From the NCBI GenBank assembly GCA_949825045.1, contig OX463829.1, forward strand, positions 29,699,715 to 29,763,714: a stretch of DNA of 64,000 nucleotides, in the 5' to 3' direction. The first letter of the stretch is position 1; each line of letters begins with the position of its first letter. Source of the stretch: Argyresthia goedartella (lineage: Eukaryota > Arthropoda > Insecta > Lepidoptera > Argyresthiidae). The position numbers and the translations under genes were made by a program. A model generated the notes under the pieces. The model made no database searches. It was not told where the DNA came from and worked only from the letters and a program-made list of their open reading frames with translations. Shown one piece after another: positions 45,921-57,616 of the stretch.

Positions 45921-46049
45921 AGCTCATAAAGCCTATCGGTGTATAGCTCGCACAGCAGTCGCCGCCGGCAGCGCTCGCTGATAGGGGGGACCGAGGGGGG
46001 ACCCAAGAGAGGGGGCGAGTCCACGCGACGCGCGAAGCGGGTTGGGAAA
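45921..46049 (-). CDS. gene B, internal exon with C-X5-C motif
   Basis: Bounded on the minus strand by an acceptor (TTTTTATCCAG, 46050) and a donor (GTGAGT from 45920). One frame alone is open across all 129 bases: after the shared Pro codon it reads FPTRFARRVDSPPLLGPPSV, PPISERCRRRLLCELYTDRL and YE, then the first two bases (CT) of a Leu. Both junctions are phase 2 and match the neighbouring exons. RVDSPP-type Pro-rich sequence precedes a basic stretch with C-X5-C. A dibasic ARR might be cleaved if the protein is secreted. No family recognised. Confidence 0.7.
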
Positions 46050-46274
46050 CTGGATAAAAATACGTTTAAATTATGATAAATTACTCATCTCATTGTAGAT
46101 GGTACACGGTCAGTCGGTCAGCACCGGAATTCGCCACTGCATCTACTGCGTTATTGCGGGCGTTCAATCACTAGTCTATGGATGTACGAATAACCTAAAG
46201 AACATTTGTATGACATAAAAAATACTAACCTCTATTGTCACTTAATTTTAGAGCCAACCACAGAGCAAACATGA

Positions 46275-46468
46275 GCATAAACACTTATATACAGGCACGT
46301 TCTGGGCCCACACTAGGATAACCTGTGTCGTGGGAACCAGAAACAGCGACGTCACACATAAATAAACATCCAAGATCTGGGTTTTTTCTGTATCCCCAGT
46401 CGGGGATCGAAACCGGAACCTCTCGCATGGTGGGCAGAGCCACTACCGCAGCGCCACAGAGGTCGTCA
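46275..46468 (-). repeat. SINE-B, minus copy
   Basis: Head from 46468 (GACGACCTCTGTGGCGCTGC), B-box GGTTTCGATCCCCG at about 46400-46413, and body CCTAGTGTGGGCCCAGAAC. It ends 14 bases before the mariner at 46483. Confidence 0.75.
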
Positions 46469-46482
46469 TACTTCAGACCATA

Positions 46483-47411
46483 CGAGGCGCGTTCAATAAG
46501 CGGTGAGAATGAGGTATAAACTCCTTAAATAGAGAAAAAATAATACTGGCAGGCAAAGCCCACCTATTTGTCAAAATAACGAAAAAAATATATATGCTGT
46601 TTTGTTTTTTCGATCATAGAAGGTTCTTTTTAGTGTTCTATCACAACAAGTGATCGAAAATTGAGAAAAGTTCGCGAGGTAATTAAATATCGATGTCTTT
46701 TTACATACCAAGTATAGCAAGATACATTAAGGATTCATATTCCTATTTTATTTGCGCGTTGGTGTGCTGAGTTTAAGAGAAGATGCACATCCACGAATGA
46801 TAACGCGCGCTCGGGGCGCCCTACAACTTTGAAGTGCAACTGCAGTAACTGAAGAAATGATAAAACATGTTTTAAAAAATGTTTTGGCGGATTCTAATAC
46901 TACTTTTCGTTCGTTTTACAGCTAAAGATCTAAAGATTGAAAGGGACTGTCCATAATATAATACATTACCGTTTGAGTATGAAAAAAGTCCCAGCGCGTT
47001 GGGTATAATACTAACGACCGTTTAAAAAAGGAACAAGGCTGAGAATTTCACATTACTGTTTGAAGTTGTTAAAACAAGAGTCTGACCAGTTTTTGGCCCG
47101 ATTTTCAACTATGATTTCACCATTACGACCCTGAAGCAAAATAACTATCCATGACTTTGGAAGAGACTATCATCACTGACCCATAAGAAATTCAAAGACG
47201 TTCTATCCGCCGGCAAGATCATGGGTTTTCTTTTTTGGGACCACCAAAGGGTGGTGATGATTGAATACTTTATTGATGGAGCCTCTAGTACGGGGAATAT
47301 CTACGCAGAACAAATCAAAAACTTGTGTGACGAAATACGCGAAAAACGGCGAGGATAACCGCTAAAGTTGTATTGTTTCATCAAGATAACGCCCCAGCGC
47401 ATTATAATTAC
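46483..47411 (+). pseudogene. second mariner, left part (terminal repeat and N-terminal transposase)
   Basis: It starts CGAGGCGCGTTCAATAAG right after TA (46481-46482). Decayed transposase follows: WCAEFKRRCTSTND and ARSGRPTT blocks near 46780-46830, TEEMIKHVLKNVLADS, AGKIMGFLFWDHQRVVMIEY near 47212-47272, EQIKNLCDEIREKRRG, and HQDNAPAH (second catalytic Asp) at about 47379-47402. There are multiple stops and frameshifts. The right part resumes at 53011. Confidence 0.8.
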
Positions 47412-48550
47412 CAAGTCGATGCTTTGAGCCTCCTTTGGTTTTGTCTTGCCCTTAATCCACTATTATATAACCTCAATCAAACAGCAGCAGGATATGATAT
47501 AAATACCCACCAGGAACACTACTCAAACTCACCTAAATCTTACTCTCTCTCACTACTCACCAATTATAAGAAATAACAGAACACTTCTCTCAGGACATCC
47601 AGATGGAATTCGGAATTGATAAATAGAAACTCTATCTATAAAACGTGGTAAATAGAACTAAATCCATATATACTAGACAGCGGGGAACAGATTGAACCAT
47701 GAACCTACAAATACCTCGGGTTTCAACAAGTTCGGCAGATACAACACAAACAAACAAAAATAGATCGCACAAAGAAATTCAAACATAGGATCACTCAGAT
47801 CCTTAACATACAATTAAGCTTCCACAATATAATCAATGCCATACCAATTCTCACATATTCATCTAGAATCAATACCTGGTCACAAACAGATCTTAAAAAA
47901 ATACAACAAATTGTCAACATAATCCTTACCAAACATCGGAAACATCATCCAAAGTCATGCCTATAGACACATTGCCGAGAATGGAAGGTAGAAGAGGCCT
48001 CATAGACATACATAAGCTCCATAATAAACAAATATCTACACTCAGACATTTCTGCCATCACCGATCGGAAACCTTAAAACTTCACCACGCTATAACTGAA
48101 TCTGACATCCGCTACACACCCCTTAATTTACACATTAAAGGAAAGCAATCAAATGGAACAATAATAGAACAGAAAGACAAAATTGCAACATGGAACCAAA
48201 AGGCTCTGCACGGCAGACATATTCGTGATCTGCGGCAGCCACATGTCGACAAAAAGGCGTCGAACGCGTGGCTGGTGAGAGGAAAGCTGTTCCTAGAGGC
48301 CGAAGGTTTCATGCTTGCCATACAGGACCAGATAATTACCACCAGAAATCACCAAAAACATATCCTCCACGTAAGTAATCTACCCACTGATCTTTGCCGA
48401 CCCTGCCACAGAAGTTCTGAGACCATCCAGCATATCACCAGCGCATGCCCATCCCTAGCCCAAACCGATTATAAACACCTTCATGATCAAATAGCTCACG
48501 AGTGTAATATTATAAGTCTAATCTTGTCAGGCAAGTTGAGACCAGTTTAG
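47412..48550 (+). pseudogene. Dong/R4-type LINE, reverse transcriptase and zinc-finger part
   Basis: It begins within the reverse transcriptase (DALSLLWFCLALNPL, block 4). The YxDD block is not visible. A decayed thumb follows and then an open frame from 47957: LPRMEGRRGLIDIHKLHNKQ, NAWLVRGKLFLEAEGFMLAI, and the C-terminal CRPCHRSSETIQHITSAC, a C-X2-C...H-X4-C finger as in R2/R4-group LINEs with a restriction-like endonuclease. The frame is then cut by the LINE-1 insertion at 48551. Confidence 0.8.
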
Positions 48551-49444
48551 TGTTAGACAACAGCACGTTAGAATTAGTAAATGATACGAAGTTTCTTGGA
48601 ATAACCATTAATAGCGAATTGCAGTGGGGAGCCCACATAGATAAATTGGCTGGTAAATTAAGTTCTGCGGCTTACGCTGTTAGGACCATCAGACAAAGCA
48701 CGGATGTGGCTACATCTAGGCTAGTATATTTTAGTTACTTTCATTGTGTGATGTCCTATGATATCTTGTTGTGGGGGAAAGCAGCGGATATTCAAACTAT
48801 TTTTATTTTACAGAAAAGAGCTATTCGAGCAATTTATAATTTAAAACGAACAGACTCCTTAAGAGAGCTTTTTAAAGAAATTGACATACTAACAGTAGCT
48901 AGTCAATTTATTTTCGAAAATATAATGTATGTACGCAAGAACTTTACAACATTTTCCAAACTTAGCGACAGCTGTAATGTTCACCTAAGAAATAATCACA
49001 GACTATGTGCTCCCCGATTTAGACTCGCGAAGGTTAGCAATTCTTTCAAGGGTCGGTGCATTCTCTACTACAATAAGATACCTCTGGAGATTTTGAAATT
49101 GCCATTTGAGCAATTTAAAAAGCATGTTAAAGCGACTTTGTCGAAAAAGGGATATTACAATGTTCAAGATTACTTAAATGTCAGGACTGTATGGGGTTAA
49201 TCTGGCTCAACACAGACCTTGCTGTTAATAATTTTGAAATTATTTATTAACAATTAAATTTTTCATCTTTGTATAAGTTAAGCACAACCTATTTTTAAAA
49301 GAGATCTAAAAATCAATCTGTGGTAGTTTCTACGCCCTTCTTTCTACGCCTCCCACAGTGGTCCAGTGTAGAGAAGATGCAAAAAATGACTTTTGCTTAT
49401 ATGTAAATATCTACTGTAATAAAGTACTTTAACTTTGACTTTGA
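48551..49444 (+). pseudogene. LINE-1 copy inserted in the Dong-type element
   Basis: An intact 216-codon frame to a TAA at 49198-49200 covers the C-terminal reverse transcriptase region: DTKFLGITINSELQWGAHID, FILQKRAIRAIYNLKRTDSL and LYYNKIPLEILKLPFEQFKK. The 3' UTR ends AATAAAGTACTTTAACTTTG plus ACTTTGA. It is the best preserved 3' half of the family and gives the unoccupied form of the mariner site at 8335. Confidence 0.85.
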
Positions 49445-49972
49445 TAAATGAGAAAGTACCCTATTATAAGTATCAACCCAAAAGTGTATTAAAAAATAGA
49501 AACTACAAAATCTACTGGGACAGGACAATAATTACTGATAAAACCATTCACTACAATAGGCCAGACATCGCCATCTTGGACAAATCCAGAAAGCTAGTAT
49601 ACCTCACAGACATTGTAATCCCGAACACGCATAACCTAGCCACAACACATACGACGAAAATAGCTAATACACGGATTTATCAATAGAACTAAAAACACAG
49701 TGGCATGTAACGAAGGTGAAAACCGTAACAATTATTGTATCTTAAACAGGAATCATACCAAAAAAAATACACGACAGCCTTAAAACTCTTGACATACATC
49801 CACTTAAATACACTTTTATCCTGAAATGTGTAATTTTAAATACGTGTATAATAGTTAAAAAAATCTTGGGTAGGAATAAACTCAAAAAGCACTTGGCCTC
49901 GGCCCGTGCCAATTTGTACCTACACCTTGGAGAGAAAAACAAATATAACAATAATAATAATAATAATATTTA
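49445..49972 (+). pseudogene. Dong/R4-type LINE, endonuclease part and 3' end
   Basis: Resumes after the LINE-1 insert with LINEKVPYYKYQPKSVLKNR, IYWDRTIITDKTIHYNRPDI and DIVIPNTHNL, the restriction-like endonuclease (PD-D type) of R2/R4-group LINEs. After stops the frame continues IPKKIHDSLKTLDIHPLKY and NTCIIVKKIL. The element ends in (AAT)6-7 at 49949-49969. Dong elements are known to target TAA/ATT repeats, which fits this edge. Confidence 0.8.
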
Positions 49973-50068
49973 TGTCAGGTTAACAAAAACTCAGGTCTAT
50001 AAATACCTTAAAACTAGAGATAGATAATTTATTATAAAAACACAAGATATTATAACCTAGCTAGATCA

Positions 50069-52341
50069 ATCAAAATCAAAATCAAAATCAAAAATCATTT
50101 ATTTCCATAGGATGTTGTTACATCACTTAGATCCGTTATTACATTTTTTTGGGTGAGTTCACTAACCCAATAGCGGAATCTGTGGAGAAGAGCTCACCGA
50201 AGAAACTCCACAGTCGTCGCATCTTTTGCGCTTCCTTTTTTAAATAAAATATTGTCAAATTACAAAATGAATGCTAATTATATATCGAAATAGCCTGTTA
50301 CTCAAATAATCTATTCCCATGGACATCTGTCCTCTAAGTAATCAGATATCCTGTAGTAACCTTTTTTATACAATTTCTGTTTTATTATTATTTTAAACTT
50401 GTCTAAAGGTAAGTTTTTAATATCAGTAGGGACCTTATTGTAATAGCGTATACAATTGCCTTTAAAAGAATTACTAATTTTATGTAGTCGGCTTACATAA
50501 GCAACCAACTTGTCTTTATTTCTAGTATTAAAATTGTGTATATCACTGTACTTCTGAAAATTAGTTATATTTCTTTTTACATACACAAGATTGTCATAGA
50601 TATATTGAGACACAAATGTCAGAATATTGATTTCTTTAAACTTTTCCCTCAGTGACACTCTAGGCCCTAATCTATAAATCTATATAAGCATTCGCAGCGT
50701 GACCCCACAATAAAATACCATAGGTCATTAGACTATGAAAGTAACTAAAGTAGACTAGTCTAGCGGTGTCTACGTCGGTAAGAGCTCTAATTTTTTTAAC
50801 TGCGAACGCTGCCGAACACAGTCTGTTCGATAATTTATTTATATGAGGATCCCATTGTAGTTTGGCGTCTAAAGTAATGCCTAAAAAGACAGTCGACTGC
50901 ACAAGGTCCAATCTCTGTCCTTTTATAAATATGTCTGTAGTTACCGGGTTCACATTGGGTAACACGAATTTAATACATTTAGTTTTCTTTTCATTAAGTA
51001 ATAAATTGTTAACAGTAAACCAGTTCACTATACTAGATATAGCATTGTTTACCTCGTCATAATTTGATTGCTGTCTTTTAACTTTAAATATCAAAGAAGT
51101 ATCATCGGCAAACAATACTAACCCATGTTTTGCTTTAACAAGGTAAGGTAAATCATTAATATATACTAAAAACAAGAAAGGACCAAGAATTGAACCTTGC
51201 GGTACGCCCATACTTATTGAAGACCCAGGTGATCTTTTCCCATTAACATCGACCATCTGAACCCTATCTGTTAGATATGACTCCAGAAGGCCAAGTGCCT
51301 GATCTTTTACACCATAATGGCGTAACTTCCTGACAAGAGTGTCATGATGGACGCAATCAAAAGCCTTGGATAGATCGCAGAAGACACCTATTGCATCCAT
51401 TGCGTCTTCCCAGGCATCAAAAATATTGTCGATTAGTTCAACACCAGCATCGGCTGTTGAACGACCCTTTGTGAAACCAAACTGAGCAATATGAATTAAA
51501 TTATTGAGATAAAAATGACTTTGCAATTGATTAAGTATGAGTTTTTCAAATATTTTGCTAAGCGTTGGTAGTATCGATATGGGTCTAAAATTGGTGGGAT
51601 CTGATGTACTACCAGCTTTGAATCAAGGTATAACTTTACTTAGTTTCATCAAGTCAGGAAACACACCACTATCTATACATTGATTAAATATACAACAAAG
51701 GTGAGGTGCAATACAATCTACAATGGAACTAATAATTTTTACTGATAGACCATGGGCGTCAGCTGTCTTTTTCATTTCCAGGGATTTAAACGCATTTACA
51801 ATGTCTTCATTATTTACGTGCCTAAATTTAAAATCTGTTTTACATTCCTCAAAGTTTTGTTTAAGTATAGATTCAGCAGCAGCGGGAGATGAATTTAAAG
51901 ACTTGGTTGTTGAAACTGGAATGTCCGTAAAGAAATTTTCGAAAGCTTTTGCTACTTCTAGGTCTGTACTTAGCAATTGATTATCTATCTTAAGCTTGAA
52001 GTTATTATGTGTAGCTTTGGCCTTTCCAGTCTCTCTGTTTATAATTTGCCAAGTCGTTTTCATTACATTGCTACTAGATTCAATTTTTTTTTAATGAAAT
52101 TAGATTTAGCTACGGCACAAACGCGTTTAAACATTTTTGAATAACTACGAACATAATCTACAAAGGCCGTATTTTTGTTATATGATTTCTCTTCATAGAG
52201 TTCATATAATCTTCGTCTGCTCCTATGAATTCCAACTGTCGCCCAATCACTAAACAAAGCTTTGTTATTAACTTTTATAGTTTTTGATTTAAATACCGTA
52301 TCATATTCATTTTTGACAAGGTTAAATACTGTGTTGTACAG
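50069..52341 (-). pseudogene. LINE-1 copy with most complete reverse transcriptase
   Basis: The longest member of the family. The minus-strand ORF opens in the linker before the reverse transcriptase (SRRRLYELYEEKSYNKNTAF). The domain then shows FGFTKGRSTADAGVELIDNI, DLSKAFDCVHHDTL, MGVPQGSILGPFLFLVYIND and VLFADDTSLIF, ending GNCIRYYNKVPTDIKNLPLD. Breaks are an A-run frameshift near 52085, a TGA near 51622, and a small deletion with a stop near 50672-50660. The endonuclease and ORF1 are missing at 52341. The 3' end has a (TGATTT)n tail at 50069-50097, unlike the sister copies. Confidence 0.85.
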
Positions 52342-53010
52342 CTAGGGATTTTCTTCTTCTTTCTCGCCGGCACCCGAAGTAAGGAGAGGAACTCTTTGGG
52401 TCTTTCTGACGCCAAAACACATATCTGTACATTCGCCTCCTTGAGACCAGACGGCGGATTTTTCTTCAGCTATTCATTCAACAGCGTCATTTTCACTTCG
52501 ATCCTGGAAATGTATATCTGAACGGTGGGAGCGGCAGCTTTCAGGCTGCACCCACCGGCGGGGGCTGGGCCACGCTGATTGCGGTTGCGTCAGGACCGGC
52601 GCATCCTGTTTTGGACCAGGATAAAGCCTTCCCCATCAACGGTCGCGTTCAGCGGGCCACGGGCGGGCCACGGGCGGGCCGGTGTCGTGCGCAGCGCAGC
52701 TAGCAGCTTCTGTAGTTCGGCAGCGGGCGGTGCGGAGCACGGCAGGATACAGCAGCATACGTGTCCTTCTTGGGTTCCAGGTGGGTTCCAGTATTTTGAA
52801 TATCCAGAAACCGCATCCGGTGCTGATCGACTCGGCTTCAAGACGTCACGAGGCGGTGCGATAATTATCAACGCCGGCTTTACTTGTCGAGCTAGGTCAC
52901 CTGCAGTAACTGCATTTTTGCTGACCGGCGTAATGTTGTCGCGCGTGTTGGCTATTCGCTGCGTTGGCAGCGACGTATCAGCGTTGCGATGGCTGCCATT
53001 AATGATACTG
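52342..53010 (-). pseudogene. G/C-rich ORF, possibly LINE ORF1 (nucleic-acid binding) fragment
   Basis: A minus-strand frame (about 53010 to 52591) is G/C-rich and reads AELQKLLAALRTTPARPWPA and GEGFILVQNRMRRS. After a stop the next stretch reads GGCSLKAAAPTVQIYISRIE. This order (Lys/Arg-rich stretch, then VQIYISRI) recalls ORF1 of CR1/Jockey-like LINEs. It lies just upstream of the LINE-1 copy in the same orientation and might be its ORF1 with the endonuclease deleted, or a separate fragment. Confidence 0.4.
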
Positions 53011-53222
53011 GCTTCGGAGTGGTGGGGGCCAGAAATTCGATGATGATGACGCAGTAATCGCCACAATACAAAGTTCTTTAGAGAGTCAAGATGAAAAGTT
53101 TTTAAGAAAATAATTTTAGATTCCGAAAACATATACTAAGGTGACTATGATGAAAAATTAAATTAAATTTGTTGACAGTTATTTACACCTGATTCATTCT
53201 CACTAGTTATTGAACGCCCTCG
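53011..53222 (+). pseudogene. second mariner, right part (C-terminal transposase and terminal repeat)
   Basis: QKFDDDDAVIATIQSSLESQ and later GDYDEKLN are the closing blocks of mariner transposases. The sequence then ends TCATTCTCACTAGTTATTGA plus ACGCCCTCG, inverted relative to the left end at 46483, followed by TA (53223-53224). The third catalytic Asp block is lost at the break. Confidence 0.75.
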
Positions 53223-53814
53223 TAGATTGAATAACAAACTTGAGTCCACTAAGTAATCGATGACATAGACATGAGCTTCAGCATTCGTATGACATAACGG
53301 TTACGTGCGAATATCTAACTTGCTCATATTAGCAACAAATCAAGAAATCAATTTGAATATATAATAGATTTAATTTGGTGGTACATTAACGTGATTTGTG
53401 ATCGTTAGGAACGGCACGGTTTGTGGAATTCGGGTTTCTCGAGTTATGTAAGTACAAAAACTGTGTACGGAACAAGGAAGTGACCTTCTGGAGACTACGA
53501 GGCGCTGGTTTCTAAAACCTCAGCAGCACCAGGGGACAAAATGGTCGGCAAAATTCCGCACAATGCTCAATCTCGTGACGCTGTAAGGTTGCCCTGGGTC
53601 CCGAACCATGCCCAGAGCACTATTCTCTCTTACGTAGAAGTTAGTGTATGTATATTAGTATATGTAAAGTATTTGTAGTATATATCGGTATATATTTAAT
53701 ATTTGCTGGCTGTATTTTTAACCGAATTAAAAAAGGACTGTATTTCTTTGTATGTTTGTTACGCGATTATTTCGTCAATTATGAATCGATTGTGATGATT
53801 CTTATTTTGATTGG
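53223..53814. other. unassigned
   Basis: No gene recognised. Short frames only. Confidence 0.3.
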
Positions 53815-53930
53815 TAGGTCCCTTATTTTCTGGAAGAAATCTCTTTTTAGAGGTAAGCTCGCCTTTGTAGATGCATTTTTTTTTAAATGTAACTGCTTAA
53901 ATATTTGTGTGCAATAGAGAATTATGCCCC
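53815..53930 (+). repeat. LINE-2 3' UTR fragment
   Basis: GAAGAAATCTCTTTTTAGAG, GTAAGCTCGCCTTTGTAGA and GTGTGCAATAGAGAATTATG match the LINE-2 3' end. Confidence 0.7.
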
Positions 53931-54194
53931 GCCCGTGATATTTTACGTGACGCTCGATATGTTGCTTGCTCCCGCTCCAAGAGAGAGCGGATTGTCTCGG
54001 GACATTCACATACTTGTTGAGGGGCATGTTGCTCCATTTGTTTTCAGAATATCTAAGGCTTTATTTATTAAGGGAGTGATATTCACAAACTCTGGTCTCA
54101 TATTATGATGCCGTGTCGTTGAAACATGAAATGCGCTGTCATAAGTTCGCCACCGTTGAGTTCGAAGGCCAATAAACGAATTATTATAATTTAT

Positions 54195-54320
54195 AAGGGA
54201 GGTCCATAGATCGAACCCCGGAAGGAAAAAGTAATCCCAGAGAACAATAATCTGATCTTGGATGTATGTGACGTCACTTTATAAATCGGATTCACGAGGG
54301 GCCAAACGCAAAATATGTGC
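54195..54320 (+). repeat. degenerate SINE-B-like copy
   Basis: GATCGAACCCCGG (B-box), then CTTGGATGTATGTGACGTCAC. The A-box end is lost. Confidence 0.45.
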
Positions 54321-54697
54321 TAAGAAAGCTAATAGATCCTAGGGTACTCCACGTAACAAAGTCAGAACATCGGACCTAAAACATATTTTCACGTGTAGGC
54401 GTGTCGATTGACAGTTTAGTTTCCGATTACGAATTTCGCGAATGTGATAATCACGCGTCGTAATGAGTCTCCTCTCGTCGCGTTACGATTCACATGCTCA
54501 TTGCATTACATACCACGATAATTGGGCGGTGGGGTCACCCGGGGGGTGTCCACGCGATGTGGTTATGCCAAACATCTTGAGGAAAGCTTCATATCTCCAT
54601 AGTTGCCGCAATGGGCTAGCCTACAATCACTATTGAATAACTGCCTTAACCTTTGCACAACGTGTCTCTGCTATCTATTATGGGGAAAGGAGTGGTG

Positions 54698-54698
<1 letters not shown>

Positions 54699-54732
<34 letters not shown>
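54699..54732. repeat. (TA)n microsatellite
   Basis: Seventeen TA units, followed by a second short run at 54742-54750. Confidence 0.95.
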
Positions 54733-54736
<4 letters not shown>

Positions 54737-54744
54737 GCGCTATA

Positions 54745-54830
54745 TATATATGCTATTAGGGCGAAACACTGCGATAGGTTAGGTGAAGACTAAAGGAGGC
54801 GAGCGCAGTGAAGCCCCCGAATAGTATTAG
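54745..54830 (-). repeat. internal fragment shared with element Y
   Basis: AAACACTGCGATAGGTTAGG through TGAAGCCCCCGAATAGTATT is the reverse complement of 61985-62065 with about 80 percent identity by eye. Confidence 0.6.
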
Positions 54831-57245
54831 TGTTAGTTCGATGTTCTGCTTTTTAAAAAGACATGTTTTCATGAAAAACAACCATTTCATGAAATGGCCT
54901 TCTAGGTCATGTAACAGTCGGCCAGTTCAGTCACATTATGAAATGTTCAATTGTATGTAATGGCCACGACATTACTATACCTATTAACTTCTCCGTCCGT
55001 TTTTAGAGTCGGGCTGCCCACTGTACATACATTATTTCTTTAAACATCTTCTTTCTTGAAAGAGCAAGCACAGAAGACTTTCCGTAACACTTCCAACTTC
55101 ATGGTAACTATCAACGGTGAGTGAGTCTATTTCCGCGCATATCCGGCTCGCGTGCGCAGGAGTTCGTAACACACGGACGTCCGACCCTCACCCCCCGCCA
55201 CTACCAGTGTCTTAGTTCCTACCCGTGCCAACGTTTCAGAAGTCTTTTCATTTCATAATGCAATCTACAAATCAAGAATGTTACTTTCTGAAACCGATTT
55301 TAAATACTAACACGTCTTTACCAGGTAACCGTAACTGTAGATGTTAACTTAGACAAGCAATTTAAAATTATCTTTAAGTTAGAATGGAATATAATAGAAA
55401 GCACATTTATTCGATGGTTTTTTTTGTGGTTTTTGTTTTAATTTTAAATCTCTTAGTATAACATTATATAGCGTCGCACATATTCCCATACGGGAGAGCA
55501 GAGACATAATTTTACCCACTTTTAGCCAGTTATTCCATCTTCATTTTGCGTCACATTTAAACTTTCTAGATGATAATTTGTAACATTTTTGTGCAATTAT
55601 CTAATTGTGCATAATATCAACAATACACAATTTAGAATGTTATCCAGTCATAGTAGGTAACTAGGTGTACTGTAATAATTTTTCCTAGCTAACTGGTAGG
55701 ACCCGGAATGTAATTTGCATAATTATAGATAGACCAATGTGTACAGATGCAGGATTAATAGTTAGAACTCGCTTAACGTGCTTCCGGAGAACTACCATTT
55801 ACATAATCTTGCATAAAAAGCTCGAAAAATGGTTTGAAATATTTATATATGAATGTGTAATAGTATTTTTACGATCTTAGCTTAATTATGTAATATCACA
55901 GATTATATCGATGTCTTTGTTATTGGCAATGAACTTTCTTACGGGTTGGTAATGGCACGAATTGGCCACGAAGTCACGACACGAAGACATCACAATAAAC
56001 GCAGATATTTACAAAGCTTTCTATGAGACGACACTAATAACTTGTCCTATCAGTTCAATCAGTATAATTCACATCATTAAATCTCTACTTCATAAATATC
56101 GATAAGAGAAGTTGATGACGTGAAAGGAACCCGGCTAAAGTGGATCGACATTCCTACGTGATTGAAGGCAGGGCCCTACCATTATAAGCCGCATAATGTC
56201 GTAATGTTGCTAAATTAAGTCTAGATACTCCGATTTTGAACGCCATCGCAAAATTCGTTTAATCAGGGTTCAATACACAGTGTTGGAAAAAAGAACGCCT
56301 CCATGGGTCTGATGATAAGGGTTTCATTTAACAATCGTCTGTTGACATCTCTTGTCCTCAAATTGTTCTCGTCTGAGGCAAAAGTCCGTCAGTCATGTAA
56401 GCTCAAATCGCTGAAATCAGGCGAAGTTCCATGTCATGTCAAAGTCTGTAGTTTTTTCAGAGTCATTTCGTTATAACACACACAATGAAATGTACGTAGC
56501 TAGATATAAACTCGTACGGTATCGCCGAGCCTATTCCCTGTGGCAGAGGTTGCCACCCCAACTGAGACAACAAGTGTTACTATCATTTAGCGTAAACAAA
56601 CTTAAATGGTTGGTATCTGGTAACTGCTGCTGTACAATCTCGCGCCAGATGACCTGAGTTGACCCGATTCGCTGTATGTATCGACCCTTTTGACAAAGGA
56701 AGTGAGTCAATATAAAGTTAGACGCTCGCGTTACTGACCTGTCTCTTTTCAGTCTACTTATATTGATGTATTTATTGATCTGTAGGTACTTGTTTGTGTT
56801 TAGCAATAAATCACTATATTTCTTTCTTTGTTTATACTATCACTTTCTTCATATTCTTGCAAGGTGTCCAACCTCAAATATAGTGTATGCGTGTGCGCGT
56901 GCGTGTCGGATTCTACGTTCCGTGGCTAATCCCCAATGGTTATACCGCGATGTGGTCAAACGTAATTGAACATCGGACTGTTATCCCTCAATTAGACCGA
57001 TCCGGAAATGTGTTGCATCGAGCATTCATGTTTTCTGGTCTAATAATATACTCGCACCTATAATATCAAAATCTGTAACTTGCTTATGACACAATGTTTG
57101 AAATACTATTAAGTAAAGTTACGCGTATTTAGGGTAACTCAAATGATATTAACTGTTAATCCTTTTTATCATTGCACTAGATTTCTGCTTATTCTAGGTC
57201 ACTTGGGTATATCTTATTTTTTCATGTTATGCGCATCTTATTGGA
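54831..57245. other. unassigned, no gene recognised
   Basis: A G/C-rich patch at 55130-55220 (CATATCCGGCTCGCGTGCGC) is not linked to any gene. Frames around 56436-56657 and 56531-56806 overlap on opposite strands and look random. Confidence 0.3.
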
Positions 57246-57327
57246 GCTAAGCTCGCCTTTGTGCACCTTTATTTTATAGTTTTTGTAAATATGTTGATTG
57301 CGGTGCAATAAAGAAATTATGAAATAT
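57246..57327 (+). repeat. LINE-2 3' end fragment
   Basis: GCTAAGCTCGCCTTTGTGCA through GGTGCAATAAAGAAATTATGA. Confidence 0.7.
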
Positions 57328-57536
57328 CATTTGTGCAATTCTTTATTAACGCAACAAAAAACAGGGAACCTTTGCACAGACTCCGACAAGAGATATCTTC
57401 AATGCAAAATGGACGACTGATTATCTGGTTAAACGTGGGCACAGTTTATGCATTTTCCACCCCGTATGGGAAAGTTCCCGACACTATGTTTGGTTGTATA
57501 AGCACACTATAGTTATCAAATATTTTCCGGTAATCG

Positions 57537-57616
57537 CCGCGCCGCCGCCGCCGCGCTGCCGCCGCCGCGCTGCCGCCGCCGCGCTGCCGCCGCCGCGCTG
57601 CCGCCGCCCCGCGCTG
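57537..57616. repeat. G/C-only minisatellite, 14-bp unit
   Basis: The unit GCTGCCGCCGCCGC is repeated about four times with flanking GCC runs. In one frame it would give an Ala/Arg/Pro-rich peptide, but no gene context supports translation. Confidence 0.9.
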
